Positions 1 to 8,309 of a stretch of 51,936 bases of DNA are shown one piece after another. The stretch comes from Tangfeifania diversioriginum (lineage in GTDB: Bacteria > Bacteroidota > Bacteroidia > Bacteroidales > Prolixibacteraceae), in the NCBI RefSeq assembly GCF_900141875.1, contig NZ_FQZE01000030.1:1-51936 (forward strand), in the 5' to 3' direction. The translations under genes were made by a program, and so were the position numbers. Under the pieces are notes generated by a model, which worked only from the letters and a program-made list of their open reading frames with translations, was not told where the DNA came from and made no database searches. Numbering within the stretch: the first letter of the stretch is position 1; each line of letters starts with the position of its first letter.

Positions 1-205
1 GAATTATAATTATTATATCCCCTGGTAGTCATTCTATAACAGATTTGTGGTAAAATCCATTAAGATACTGATTATCAGGGGTTTAATCAAATATTTTAAA
101 TACTTATTTTGCTCATTTTCAAATAGTTATCCACATTTTTAACGAAGTATTGTAATATTTATCAATTATTGTTTTTAATGTGTTTCATTCAATCAAAGTT
201 TGTTA

Positions 206-1516
206 TCAAAGAGTACCTATCTCTCTGAGTAATTTGTAGTAATTAAATACAACATCGAGTTTAGCATTAATAACTTGTAATTCTGCTTTCAACTTCATGT
301 TACTGGCATCGAGCATTTCTGTTATCAAAGCAAGGTCATTCTGATACCTGTTGTTGATTACTGCATAATTTTCACTTGCCAACTGAAAGCTTTTCTGATA
401 GGTATATAGTTTCTCATAAGCCTCACCATATTTTGTTTGGGCAGAATAAATAGCTGTGCGGGTGTTTTCTAATTCTGCCTCGTAAGCATAGTTTGCAGTA
501 TTTAAAGAGGATTTGGCAAGCGATATTTTATTGCTTGATTTATACAGCGATGCCAGATTGCATTTAATGCCAACACCCAGATACCAATAGTTTAAATTTT
601 TGTTGATTGGCGGAACTTCCATTGTTATTGGTCCTTCAAAATAGTCAGCTCCAAATATTGCAACTGAAGGATACAAATCGGCTTTTGCCAGTTTAATATC
701 TTTTTGTGCAACTTCCTTTTGCAATGATTGGATTTTAACACTTGGGCGTTTTTCATTTGCCTCATCAACCAAATTTTCTGCAAACAAAGGCAACTCATTT
801 ATATTCTGTACCGATGAGTCGGGAATAATAACTGTTTCATCGGGTAAGCCAAGAGCAATAGTTAAATGTATATTTACAATGCTTATGTTATTTTCAATTT
901 CTATAAGTGCAAGTTTAAGGTTTTGTAACATTAACTCATATCGGGTAAGGTCGTTATCTAGTGCCATTCCTGTAGTAAGCTTTGCTTTTACATGCCGGAT
1001 AAGTTCATTGGTTTCTTCAATGTTTTTATTAAATACTTTTTTTTGATTGTAGAGCTTATAAAGGTCGAGGTATTGTCCGGCTACGAGTAAACGAATATCC
1101 ATACGGTTTTTATCATGCGACAGTGTAGCTATTTGTGATTCCAATTCGGCTTTTTCTATAGCATTAGATACAGCATCTCCTGCAAAAACCACATACGAAG
1201 CCTCTGCCGAAAAATTATTGCCAAAATGAGGCATTGCTGCATTCTGTGCATTTGAAAAATTGCGGTCAAATATTGTTGCATCGCCCAAATACATTGCTGA
1301 TATTCCCACATCGACCGAAGGCAAACGTAAATTTTCAGCAACATCAATAGCCATATTAGCTGTTTCGGATATGGACTTACTAATTTTTAAATGAGTACTA
1401 TTCCGCTCTGCTAAAACAAAAACTGTATCCAGCGATATGATTTTTTCTTTAGGTATTTGGGCAAATCCAACCTGAGCACTGATTAAAAACAGTGCCAACC
1501 AACAATGTATTTTCAT
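206..1516 (-). CDS. TolC-like outer membrane efflux protein
   Basis: Outer membrane channel of a tripartite efflux or type I secretion pump. The 436-residue length fits the TolC/OEP family. An N-terminal signal peptide ends near residue 19 (hydrophobic stretch, then GFAQ). The rest is rich in long amphipathic helices arranged as two similar halves, as in OEP domains; the second half begins near residue 260. It is divergent from the AraC regulator at 1669, which is its likely controller. The membrane-fusion and inner-membrane pump genes are not visible; if this is the first gene of an operon they would lie left of the window edge. The family call is secure; the exported substrate cannot be read from sequence. 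Confidence 0.85.
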   Translation of the reverse strand: MKIHCWLALFLISAQVGFAQIPKEKIISLDTVFVLAERNSTHLKISKSISETANMAIDVAENLRLPSVDVGISAMYLGDATIFDRNFSNAQNAAMPHFGNNFSAEASYVVFAGDAVSNAIEKAELESQIATLSHDKNRMDIRLLVAGQYLDLYKLYNQKKVFNKNIEETNELIRHVKAKLTTGMALDNDLTRYELMLQNLKLALIEIENNISIVNIHLTIALGLPDETVIIPDSSVQNINELPLFAENLVDEANEKRPSVKIQSLQKEVAQKDIKLAKADLYPSVAIFGADYFEGPITMEVPPINKNLNYWYLGVGIKCNLASLYKSSNKISLAKSSLNTANYAYEAELENTRTAIYSAQTKYGEAYEKLYTYQKSFQLASENYAVINNRYQNDLALITEMLDASNMKLKAELQVINAKLDVVFNYYKLLREIGTL

Positions 1517-1668
1517 AAAATAAAATTGAATTAATTAAGTCGCAAAAATCGTTTAGTTTGTTTCCGTTTTGGTTATCATTAATTCGCTAATAGTTGTCAA
1601 AATTTCCACATTTAATTGTTTTATGAATAAATTTTAGTTCTTTTGCTTATCAAAAAAAGAATTGACAC
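1517..1668. promoter_or_regulatory. divergent promoter region, efflux gene / AraC regulator
   Basis: This 152-bp AT-rich spacer separates two divergent genes and must hold both promoters. On the + strand a near-consensus -7 box (TAAATTTT) lies about 35 bp before the AraC start. On the - strand a GATTTTTG box lies near 1545-1555. Neither has a clear TTTG -33 partner, so the assignment is tentative. Confidence 0.3.
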
Positions 1669-2514
1669 ATGTATCCTAATGAAGTATTCTCAAACACAGA
1701 ATTAACCGAGGATGAATTTGCAATAGCATTGACAAGTAATAAATTACCTCTAAATAGTGCATTGGCGAAAGCTGGGAAATGCATTATATGTTATTGTCTA
1801 AATGGAGAAGCCGAGATAGAAGTAAACCTGACAAAGCATCGTTTTGTCAAGTCCGAAATAATGGTAATATTTCCCAGTCAAATTGTAGAACAAAAAAAAA
1901 TCAGCCCCGATTTTTTAATCATGTATTTCACCCTTGCACCACATATTCTCCAAGAAGTTACCTTTCGGTTTCCGCCATCATTCCTTAACTTCTTACATTA
2001 TCATTTTTATTACCGTGTTGGTGACGAAACAGTGAAAGAAGAAGCTGTAAGATTTAAAGAAATAGAAGAAAAATACTTGGATACCGAGAACTTTTGTCGA
2101 AGAGAAATATTAATGAACTTACTACGAATATTTTTTTTAGAATTATTTGATAAGATTAGAAGAGATGAACTAACGCAATCCGGTTCAAAACACAACCGAA
2201 AGGCTGAGATATATGAGAAATTCTGTAATCTTGTTATGCGGACTTATAAGCGAAACAGAGATGTGAAATTTTATGCGGATGCACTGAGTATTTCTTCAAA
2301 ATACCTGTCAATTATTACAATGGAGCATTCAAGCTTTGGGGCTAAACAATGGATTGACGATTATGCTATTTTAGAATTGAAAGTAAGGTTGAAAAGTACA
2401 AGCGACAGCTTTCAAAAAATTGCAGATGAGTTTAATTTCTCGGATTTAGCCTTTATGTCCAAATATTTCAAATCAAGAGTTGGCATTTCACCAAGTGAAT
2501 TTCGGAAGGGGTAA
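1669..2514 (+). CDS. AraC-family transcriptional regulator
   Basis: A 281-residue DNA-binding regulator. The N-terminal ~150 residues resemble an AraC-type cupin sensor region. The C-terminal ~100 residues carry two helix-turn-helix units, the first around ADALSISSKYLSIIT and the second around FQKIADEFNFSDLAFMSKYF, ending in the typical GISPSEFR motif. It probably controls the divergent efflux gene at 206-1516. Codon use is AT-rich, like the efflux gene and the cassettes that follow. The ATG is preceded by an A-rich stretch, as is usual for Bacteroidota. The ligand is unknown. Confidence 0.85.
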   Translation: MYPNEVFSNTELTEDEFAIALTSNKLPLNSALAKAGKCIICYCLNGEAEIEVNLTKHRFVKSEIMVIFPSQIVEQKKISPDFLIMYFTLAPHILQEVTFRFPPSFLNFLHYHFYYRVGDETVKEEAVRFKEIEEKYLDTENFCRREILMNLLRIFFLELFDKIRRDELTQSGSKHNRKAEIYEKFCNLVMRTYKRNRDVKFYADALSISSKYLSIITMEHSSFGAKQWIDDYAILELKVRLKSTSDSFQKIADEFNFSDLAFMSKYFKSRVGISPSEFRKG

Positions 2515-2532
2515 TGTTTTTTGTTTTGAAAA

Positions 2533-2703
2533 GCTAGCACACAGTCGTAAGCACATTTGCAATTCCCACATGCCAGCTCACAGACCAAAATTGCAAAAGA
2601 GCTTCCACCTCTCCAGCCCGAGTAACCGCCTTTCAGGACGGTTTTAGGATTGGCCACGCTCAAAAAAACAAAATAAATTTGTGCTTCGTGGATAGGTTGG
2701 TGC
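2533..2703 (+). repeat. attC-like recombination site, degenerate
   Basis: Possible 170-bp cassette recombination site. The ends can pair: CGTAAGCACA near 2546 with TGTGCTTCG at 2680-2688. Internal hairpins include TTGCAATT/AATTGCAA and AACCG/CGGTT. It ends in GTTGGTGC (2696-2703), which matches the GTT core at 5 of 7 positions. The left core (GCTAGCAC) deviates from RYYYAAC, so this is the weakest of the four sites. Confidence 0.35.
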
Positions 2704-2771
2704 AGATTGACAAAGACTTGAAAATAAAAGTTAATTAAATGACAAACCGACGGATATGAATGAACACCAGT

Positions 2772-2902
2772 TGCCAACATCGTGTATAGTGCATTTGGCG
2801 GATAGTGCTAATTTCAAGGGTGTTACATCTAATAAACTTTGTTGCGGTTTGACAGGAACGAGCTCCGAAATCCGCAACGACAACTTACAAGTGACGTTAT
2901 GC
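2772..2902 (+). repeat. attC-like recombination site
   Basis: Imperfect palindrome of about 131 bp before the methyltransferase gene. It begins with an inverse core TGCCAAC (2772-2778) and ends with core GTTATGC (2896-2902). The arms around GTGTATAGT and ACTTACAAGT pair imperfectly. A central stem pairs GTTGCGG (2841-2847) with CCGCAAC. It shares the stretch GCGGTTTGACAGGAA with the next site at 3817-3948, so the two are homologous. Confidence 0.55.
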
Positions 2903-2925
2903 CGCATACAATGAGACCAGTACAA

Positions 2926-3807
2926 ATGGATAGATTTATAGAAAATATAGATAACCAAATAGAGTTTAATCAAGGCAAGAATATTTTTCTTGATAGATTA
3001 GATTTTTTTCAATTTGCTGAAGAAACGGTTAAAGCTATTTCAAGTATTGATAAGTTAAATCCAGATTCAAAAGAAACCTTAATTGATTACGCAACTGATA
3101 AAGCAATAGAAGAATTTTGCAGGATAAACCAATATTACTCATTTGACTCAAAAGCAAAAAATGATTTAGGAAAAATTTATTCTGATTTATTTGAAAACCT
3201 TCAAACTAAAACAAATTCAATTGAGGATATTTCAAAAAATCATTACGAAAACCTAAAAACTTGGTTAAAAGAAAATAATCCTTTTGCTGAAAAGATTTAT
3301 AAAAACGACAACGAAAAAGTAAGTCCTGTTGCTTGTTCTGAATATTCCCCGAAATTGCAAATTGATATTTTACAGATTGATGTTAAGCATTTAATGCAAC
3401 CAGTTTTGGATATAGGCTGTGGAAATAACGGACATTTAGTTAATTATCTTAAAAATCAGGGGATTGAAGTTCTGGGAATTGACAGATTTAAGTTTACAAT
3501 GTCAAATTTGATAACAGTAGATTGGTTGGAATACGATTATGGAAAAGAAAAATGGGGAACAATAGTCAGTAACTTAGGATTTTCAAATCATTTTAAACAC
3601 CATAATCTTAGAGAAGATGGGAATTATATTGAATATGGCAAAACTTATATGAATATTTTGAATTCATTGAAAATTGGTGGATGTTTTCATTATGCACCAG
3701 ATTTGCCATTTATTGAGAAATATCTTGATAATAAACAGTTTGACATTAATAAATACGAGATTAACAAATACGATTTTAAAACGACGAAAATAAAAAAAAT
3801 GAAATAA
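2926..3807 (+). CDS. class I SAM-dependent methyltransferase
   Basis: A protein of about 293 residues. The C-terminal half holds a Rossmann-type methyltransferase domain with motif I as VLDIGCGNNGHLVNYL, followed by the acidic ribose-binding region GIEVLGIDRF. The N-terminal ~130 residues are charged, helical and unrecognised. The substrate is unknown. ATGs at 2899, 2911 and 2926 are all possible; 2899 lies inside the recombination-site core, and 2926 follows an A-rich stretch, so 2926 is preferred. The gene fills one cassette of an integron-like array and is more AT-rich than the housekeeping genes to its right, which supports acquisition by transfer. Confidence 0.7.
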   Translation: MDRFIENIDNQIEFNQGKNIFLDRLDFFQFAEETVKAISSIDKLNPDSKETLIDYATDKAIEEFCRINQYYSFDSKAKNDLGKIYSDLFENLQTKTNSIEDISKNHYENLKTWLKENNPFAEKIYKNDNEKVSPVACSEYSPKLQIDILQIDVKHLMQPVLDIGCGNNGHLVNYLKNQGIEVLGIDRFKFTMSNLITVDWLEYDYGKEKWGTIVSNLGFSNHFKHHNLREDGNYIEYGKTYMNILNSLKIGGCFHYAPDLPFIEKYLDNKQFDINKYEINKYDFKTTKIKKMK

Positions 3808-3816
3808 AGTACGACG

Positions 3817-3948
3817 GCATAACATTTTGTATAAGTAATGGCAGGCAATGTGGTAAATATCAAGGTTTGTAGCCCGCTCAAACTACGTAGCGGTTTGACA
3901 GGAAACTACTACGCAATCCGCCACTACTCATACAATTTACCGTTGGCG
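3817..3948 (+). repeat. attC-like recombination site
   Basis: A 132-bp imperfect palindrome between the methyltransferase and lipoprotein genes. Inverse core GCATAAC (3817-3823), core GTTGGCG (3942-3948). Outer arms TTTTGTATAAGTA and ACTCATACAATTTA pair. The inner arms GTAGCGG (3887-3893) and CCGCCAC (3918-3924) form a central stem around the stretch shared with the 2772-2902 site. Confidence 0.6.
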
Positions 3949-4006
3949 GTAATTATGACGCAACGAAACGTAAGCAAAAAACATCTTACAATAAAAAAAT
4001 ACCGAA

Positions 4007-4753
4007 ATGAAACAATTAATTATTTTAGGATTTATCATTTTGATTGGATTACAATCATGTGAAAAGAATAATGATAATTCAATTAATGATTATTCGAGCA
4101 AAAATGAGATTACAATACCAACAGAATCCCCAAGGGGATTAGCCTTTGATGGAGAATATTTATGGTACAGTGATGATTCAGACAACAATTTATATAAATT
4201 ATCAAGCAATGGAACGATTTTAAAAACATTAGACCTTAATGATTGTAAAATCACAGGTTTTGAGTTTTATGACAATTATATTTGGTGTATAAACGATACT
4301 ACTGTATTAAATGACACAACAATATCTCATTACCCATTTTCAAGTATTTATAAATATTCAAAAACTGGAGAACGACTTGATACCATTTTAATTCAAGCAT
4401 CAGGAAATACACAACGACCTGAATTTATTGGGATAACAATCAGTGATTCAAAGATTATTGGTTCTTCAAATCAAGGGTGGAGTTCTTGTTTATACAGCAT
4501 AGACTTTGAAAATAAAGCAAAGACAATGTTGCAGTATCACTATTTGACTGGATTAACAACACATAACGATACGATTTTTGCAATTGACAGGAGCAATATA
4601 AATAAAAATAGGATTGTGTGTTTTGACTCTGAATATAATATAATTATAGATAAATCTATTGACATTGAATATATTGCAAGTGACTTAGCTTATGCAAATA
4701 ATGATTTGTGGATTTGTGACAGAGAAAATAAAATATTGAGGAAGATAGAATAA
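4007..4753 (+). CDS. surface or periplasmic lipoprotein, beta-propeller-like
   Basis: A 248-residue protein with a lipoprotein signal (hydrophobic residues 3-15, lipobox LQSC, acylated Cys at about 18) and a polar linker rich in Asn, Asp and Ser. The mature part has repeated strands with the pattern GLAFDGEYLWYSDDSDNNLY, IWCINDTT, IIGSSNQ, IFAIDRSN and LWICDRENKI, spaced as in NHL/SMP-30-like beta-propellers but covering few blades. Function unknown. It occupies the second cassette of the integron-like array and is very AT-rich. The ATG at 4007 lies 58 bp after the attC-like core, enough for a short leader. Confidence 0.65.
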   Translation: MKQLIILGFIILIGLQSCEKNNDNSINDYSSKNEITIPTESPRGLAFDGEYLWYSDDSDNNLYKLSSNGTILKTLDLNDCKITGFEFYDNYIWCINDTTVLNDTTISHYPFSSIYKYSKTGERLDTILIQASGNTQRPEFIGITISDSKIIGSSNQGWSSCLYSIDFENKAKTMLQYHYLTGLTTHNDTIFAIDRSNINKNRIVCFDSEYNIIIDKSIDIEYIASDLAYANNDLWICDRENKILRKIE

Positions 4754-4754
4754 C

Positions 4755-4815
4755 TACCGCCAATAAACAGGACTCTAAGCGTCGTGCAGCGCCCAGCGAT
4801 GAGTCCATGTTGAAC
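4755..4815 (+). repeat. attC-like recombination site, short
   Basis: A compact site of about 60 bp just after the lipoprotein stop codon. Inverse core CGCCAAT (4758-4764). Outer stem ACAGGACTC (4767-4775) pairs with GAGTCCATGT (4801-4810). The end core GTTGAAC (4809-4815) matches GTTRRRY exactly. The length is near the lower limit known for attC sites. Confidence 0.5.
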
Positions 4816-4918
4816 CCGCCTGAATGACACTGTCGGGCAGGCTGCACCCGCCGGAATCAGGGCTATTTACTTAATGAAGATTTTTTGAAGAAGTATAATT
4901 AAGGTGTGGTTTTATTAT

Positions 4919-5683
4919 TTAATCTTCATTGAAATATTCTTTACTGGCGTTGCAAATAGGGCATTTGTAATCATCCGGCAAATCTTCGAAAGGAGTTCCC
5001 GGGGGAATCCCGGCGGTTGGGTCACCTTCCTCAGGATTATATTGGAAGCCGCAAATGCTGCAGGTAAAGGTGTTTCCGCTTTTTCTAAATTTATCTTTAT
5101 TACTCTTTTTATGCTCTTTATTTTCAGCAGTTTTTTCTTCAGGTTCATCATCTGCCTCTTTTTCTTTATCCAGCTTCTCTTTTTCGATATAGGTTGGAGC
5201 ATTTTTGGGCGATAGCATTTTAAATTTCTCGCGGTAATATTTGTAAGTCAGCGGATCATCATCAGAAATAACATCGCTGTCTTTAACCTCCCCAATTATT
5301 AACAGGTGCGTGCCAACATCGTGGGTTGAAATCACCTCGCAGTCGAACCATGCCACTGCCGAATCGACAACAATTGGTGCGCCCGTTACAGCCGTTTTGG
5401 TTTCCACTTTTTTGAACTTATCCATGTCCTGGCTCGACATAAAACCAAACTCCCCAATCAGTGAAGAACTGGTTTCTTTACTTAAAACCGAAAGCGAAAA
5501 TTTTTTACTATTCAGAATTTTATCGATTGTTGCATTTTTTTTATTGCAGCTTATGGCAATCCGGGGTGGTTCGGCGGTTACCTGAAATGCGGTATTGCCA
5601 ACATAACCCGCTTTTTCGCCGTTGGTTTCGGTGGCAATAATATATAAACCGTAAGATAATTTGTGAAATGCTTTATATTTCAT
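4919..5683 (-). CDS. flavin reductase-rubredoxin fusion (high-molecular-weight rubredoxin type)
   Basis: A 254-residue electron-transfer protein. Residues ~1-155 form a flavin reductase-like FMN domain (AGYVGNTAFQVTAEPPRIAI; DCEVISTHDVGTHLLIIGEV). A charged Lys/Glu linker (~165-200) leads to a rubredoxin domain with iron ligands at about C208, C211, C241 and C244 (CSICG ... CPICN). The same architecture occurs in Hrb of acetogens, which passes electrons from NAD(P)H to flavodiiron proteins for O2 or NO detoxification. A similar protective role in an anaerobe is likely here. No flavodiiron gene is nearby. It is a single gene on the - strand, divergent from the regulator at 5920. Confidence 0.85.
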   Translation of the reverse strand: MKYKAFHKLSYGLYIIATETNGEKAGYVGNTAFQVTAEPPRIAISCNKKNATIDKILNSKKFSLSVLSKETSSSLIGEFGFMSSQDMDKFKKVETKTAVTGAPIVVDSAVAWFDCEVISTHDVGTHLLIIGEVKDSDVISDDDPLTYKYYREKFKMLSPKNAPTYIEKEKLDKEKEADDEPEEKTAENKEHKKSNKDKFRKSGNTFTCSICGFQYNPEEGDPTAGIPPGTPFEDLPDDYKCPICNASKEYFNED

Positions 5684-5919
5684 ACTAACAGATTTTTATT
5701 TTAACATTTATAAAAATAACTAAATTTAGCTGATATGAATAAGATTGCCTTACTTTTATTGTTGTCACCTTTAGTGAAATAAATGATACAGAAGCAAAAT
5801 TCATTGGTTTTTTTATCCCAAATGAAAAATTTGTCTCAAAAAGGGAAATGTTTCAAAAAATATTCCTATTTTGGTACGGAATTTACAAAACATGGACGAA
5901 CAACATTAAATCAAAGAAG

Positions 5920-7287
5920 ATGTCAGACCCAAAAAGCAACATTCGGTATAAAGTTTTCATTGTCGAAGACAATAAACTTTACGCGCAGGTTCTCAAAAAA
6001 CAGCTTGTTGATAACAATTACCAGGTAAAAGTTTTTTACAATGGCAAAGATTGTATCGCACAACTCGATGATCAGCCCGATGTAATTACGCTGGATTATA
6101 CACTCCCGGACATGACCGGGCAAGAAGTGTTAAAAGAAATCCAGAAAAAATTGCCAAACACGCATGTAATAATTATTTCGGCACAGGAAAGCATTAGCAC
6201 GGCCATTGAGCTGATGAAAAACGGAGCTTACGACTACATTATGAAAGCTCCCGACACGCGTGAAAAGCTGACCAATATTATTAAAAACATCTACCAGTCG
6301 GACCAGTTAAAAGAGGAAAACACCCGGTTGAAAGATGCAATTAAGGAACGGTACCATTTCAGGAAACTGATAAAAGGAAACAGCCGCGAAATCGACCATA
6401 TTTTTAACCTGATGGAGAAAGCCATACAAACCAACATTTCAGTTTCTATATACGGTGAAACTGGGACTGGTAAGGAGTTGGTTGCCAAAGGTATTCATTA
6501 TAATTCGCCGCGAAGCAACAAGCCGTTTGTTGCAGTAAACGTATCGGCAATACCCGAAGGGCTGGTTGAGAGTGAACTGTTTGGACATGAAAAAGGCGCT
6601 TTCACCGGTGCCGATTTCAGGAAAACAGGAAAATTTGAACTTGCGAATACAGGAACTTTATTTTTGGATGAAATAGCCGATTTGGATTTGAATATCCAGG
6701 CCAAACTTTTGAGGATTATTCAGGAGCGTGAGGTTACGCGTCTGGGCGGAACAGAAGAAATTCCACTCGATGTGCGAATATTGACTGCTACTCATAAGAA
6801 CCTGTCCACGCTGGTTTCGGAAGGTAAGTTCAGGCAGGATTTATATTACCGTTTGCTTGGGTTGCCAATTGAGCTGCCTCCGCTAAGGCAAAGAGGAAAC
6901 GATGTTATTTTGCTTGCCAAGCATTTTGTAAACGAGTTTTGCAAAGAAAATAATATGGCTGCCAAAAGCATTCCGGATGAAACCAAACAACTTTTACTTA
7001 AATATAATTATCCCGGAAATATCAGGGAGTTGAAAGCAATAATGGAGTTGGCCTGTGTTATGACCAACAGTGACACCATTAAGCCGGCACATTTAAATAT
7101 GAGTGTTGAAGAGAACGTTCAAAATTTATTGTCGAACGAGAAAACGCTCGAAGAATATAACCATGAAATTGTTCAGTATTTTTTAAATAAATACAATCAA
7201 AACGTAAGGCTGGTGGCTTCAAAACTCGGAATCGGAAAATCTACCATTTACAGGATGCTCCAGAAAAAAGAACTGGCACTTAATTAA
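5920..7287 (+). CDS. sigma-54-dependent response regulator (NtrC family)
   Basis: An activator of sigma-54 promoters, about 455 residues. Receiver domain ~8-125 with phospho-acceptor D in DVITLDYTLPDMTG. AAA+ domain with Walker A GETGTGKE (~180), the sigma-54 contact loop GAFTGA (~226) and Walker B GTLFLDEIADL. C-terminal Fis-type HTH (VRLVASKLGIGKSTIYRML). An in-frame ATG at 5848 exists, but the receiver begins just after ATG 5920, which is preceded by AAAGAAG, so 5920 is chosen. No cognate histidine kinase adjoins it; the kinase at 7502 is of the NarX type and pairs with the next regulator. Confidence 0.9.
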   Translation: MSDPKSNIRYKVFIVEDNKLYAQVLKKQLVDNNYQVKVFYNGKDCIAQLDDQPDVITLDYTLPDMTGQEVLKEIQKKLPNTHVIIISAQESISTAIELMKNGAYDYIMKAPDTREKLTNIIKNIYQSDQLKEENTRLKDAIKERYHFRKLIKGNSREIDHIFNLMEKAIQTNISVSIYGETGTGKELVAKGIHYNSPRSNKPFVAVNVSAIPEGLVESELFGHEKGAFTGADFRKTGKFELANTGTLFLDEIADLDLNIQAKLLRIIQEREVTRLGGTEEIPLDVRILTATHKNLSTLVSEGKFRQDLYYRLLGLPIELPPLRQRGNDVILLAKHFVNEFCKENNMAAKSIPDETKQLLLKYNYPGNIRELKAIMELACVMTNSDTIKPAHLNMSVEENVQNLLSNEKTLEEYNHEIVQYFLNKYNQNVRLVASKLGIGKSTIYRMLQKKELALN

Positions 7288-7301
7288 TAAATGCACATTA
7301 T

Positions 7302-7331
7302 TTTGCATTTTACTAAATTTTAATACATTTG
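7302..7331 (+). promoter_or_regulatory. strong Bacteroidota-type promoter
   Basis: TTTG at 7302-7305 and TACATTTG at 7324-7331, separated by 18 bp, closely match the TTTG-N19-TAnnTTTG consensus. The predicted start (about 7337) sits at the first base of the hairpin that opens the candidate small RNA, so this promoter probably drives it, with possible readthrough to the kinase at 7502. Confidence 0.55.
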
Positions 7332-7335
7332 TAAT

Positions 7336-7406
7336 GCAATACGTTCTGTATTGCTTGTGTGTTTGGGGGTTTATTTAAGGGCAGCTTTTGAGCTGCCCTT
7401 TTCTTT
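7336..7406 (+). ncRNA. candidate ~70-nt small RNA
   Basis: A complete small transcription unit in an intergenic gap: promoter at 7302-7331, a perfect 5' hairpin GCAATAC/GTATTGC (7336-7354), a G/T-rich single-stranded stretch (7355-7378), then an intrinsic terminator (7379-7406). No ORF of useful length. It could instead be a leader/attenuator of the two-component genes at 7502. Confidence 0.35.
7379..7406 (+). terminator. intrinsic terminator
   Basis: Perfect 8-bp stem GGGCAGCT/AGCTGCCC with a TTTG loop, followed by TTTTCTTTT. It ends the candidate small RNA and readthrough from the regulator at 5920-7287. Confidence 0.85.
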
Positions 7407-7501
7407 TGCGAAGAATTACAATCCAACACTTCAAAATTTCATTTATGTTACTTATTTTCGTGGTGATTTTTTAAGAGAGAATTATTCATATCTAATAACG
7501 G

Positions 7502-8302
7502 ATGGCTCAATCTGGTAATGAGGAAATTATAATAGTTTATGTGATTGGCACCTTTGCCATGATCCTGCTTGCGGGTGCCATATTTTTCTTTTTTGTTACC
7601 TACCAGAAACGATTATTAAAGAAAGAACTCGAGATTAATAAGATGAAAGCCGAGCAGCAGGAAGAAATTCTCAGGAACATAATGCAAGCGCAGGAAAAAG
7701 AACGAAAACGAATTGCTCAGGATTTGCATGATGAAGTTGGTGCCATGCTCTCGGTTGTAAAGATGAATGTTGGAAGGATTGAAAGCAAATCAACCGACGA
7801 AATTCCCCAAAAACTTGCTGGCGAAACCAAAACCTACCTCGGTGATGTAATTACCCAGGTGCGACGTATTTCACGGGCATTGATGCCACCATCACTCGAA
7901 AAACTGGGACTTTCATTTGCATTGGAAGAACTGGTAAACTGGATTAATAAATCGGACCAGGTAAAAGTTGATATCGAAAAAAGCGGGGAACCGTTCCGTT
8001 TAGATCCAAAGAAAGAATTGTCCATTTTTCGTATTGTGCAGGAACTAATCAACAATGCCCTCAAACATTCACAGGCTAAGTGCATTTCTGTTAAAATGCG
8101 TTTTACCCCACGTTATATGGCTGTTTCGGTTGCCGATGACGGAATTGGCTTTGAACCTGAAAAGCTGAAAAGTCCCGGGTTGGGGCTCAAAAACCTCGAA
8201 AGCCGTGCCGAAATGATGGGGGGCGATTATAAAATGAAATCATTTCCCGGTAGCGGAACCTTTGCAATATTGCGAATAAAATCCAATGCTGATATAAAAT
8301 AA
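7502..8302 (+). CDS. NarX-type sensor histidine kinase (HisKA_3)
   Basis: A 266-residue membrane kinase. One transmembrane helix at ~10-32 (VYVIGTFAMILLAGAIFFFF), a short charged coiled-coil linker, then the dimerisation/phosphoacceptor motif KRIAQDLHDEVGAML with the His near residue 77. The HATPase domain has N box ELINNALKHS, G1 ADDGIGF and G2 GLGLKNL. There is no periplasmic sensor domain, so the signal may be cytoplasmic, membrane-borne or from a partner. It lies 7 bp before the LuxR-type regulator at 8310, its obvious partner. Confidence 0.92.
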   Translation: MAQSGNEEIIIVYVIGTFAMILLAGAIFFFFVTYQKRLLKKELEINKMKAEQQEEILRNIMQAQEKERKRIAQDLHDEVGAMLSVVKMNVGRIESKSTDEIPQKLAGETKTYLGDVITQVRRISRALMPPSLEKLGLSFALEELVNWINKSDQVKVDIEKSGEPFRLDPKKELSIFRIVQELINNALKHSQAKCISVKMRFTPRYMAVSVADDGIGFEPEKLKSPGLGLKNLESRAEMMGGDYKMKSFPGSGTFAILRIKSNADIK

Positions 8303-8309
8303 TTTAACA

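Larger units (their letters stand above)
2896..4815 (+). mobile_element. two gene cassettes of an integron-like array without integrase
   Basis: Two AT-rich units follow each other. The methyltransferase unit opens with GTTATGC (2896) and its downstream site opens with the exact complement GCATAAC (3817-3823). The lipoprotein unit opens with GTTGGCGGTA (3942) and its downstream site opens with TACCGCCAAT (4755-4764), complementary at 9 of 10 positions. Complementarity between a cassette's first bases and the inverse core of its own attC is diagnostic of integron cassettes. No tyrosine recombinase is in the window, so this would be an attC cluster lacking an integrase (a CALIN). Confidence 0.55.

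Noticed and set aside
1779-2780. Several ORFs of 60-120 codons in other frames over the AraC gene and the 2533-2902 repeats
   Set aside because: They overlap a clear AraC gene or palindromic repeats and have no recognisable domains or start signals.
3838-4062. 74-codon ORF on the + strand
   Set aside because: It lies across the attC-like site and the start of the lipoprotein gene; the repeat and the lipoprotein signal explain this DNA better.
7536-7552. TGGCAC...TTGC resembling a sigma-54 promoter
   Set aside because: The spacing is wrong for -24/-12 elements and it lies inside the histidine kinase coding sequence.
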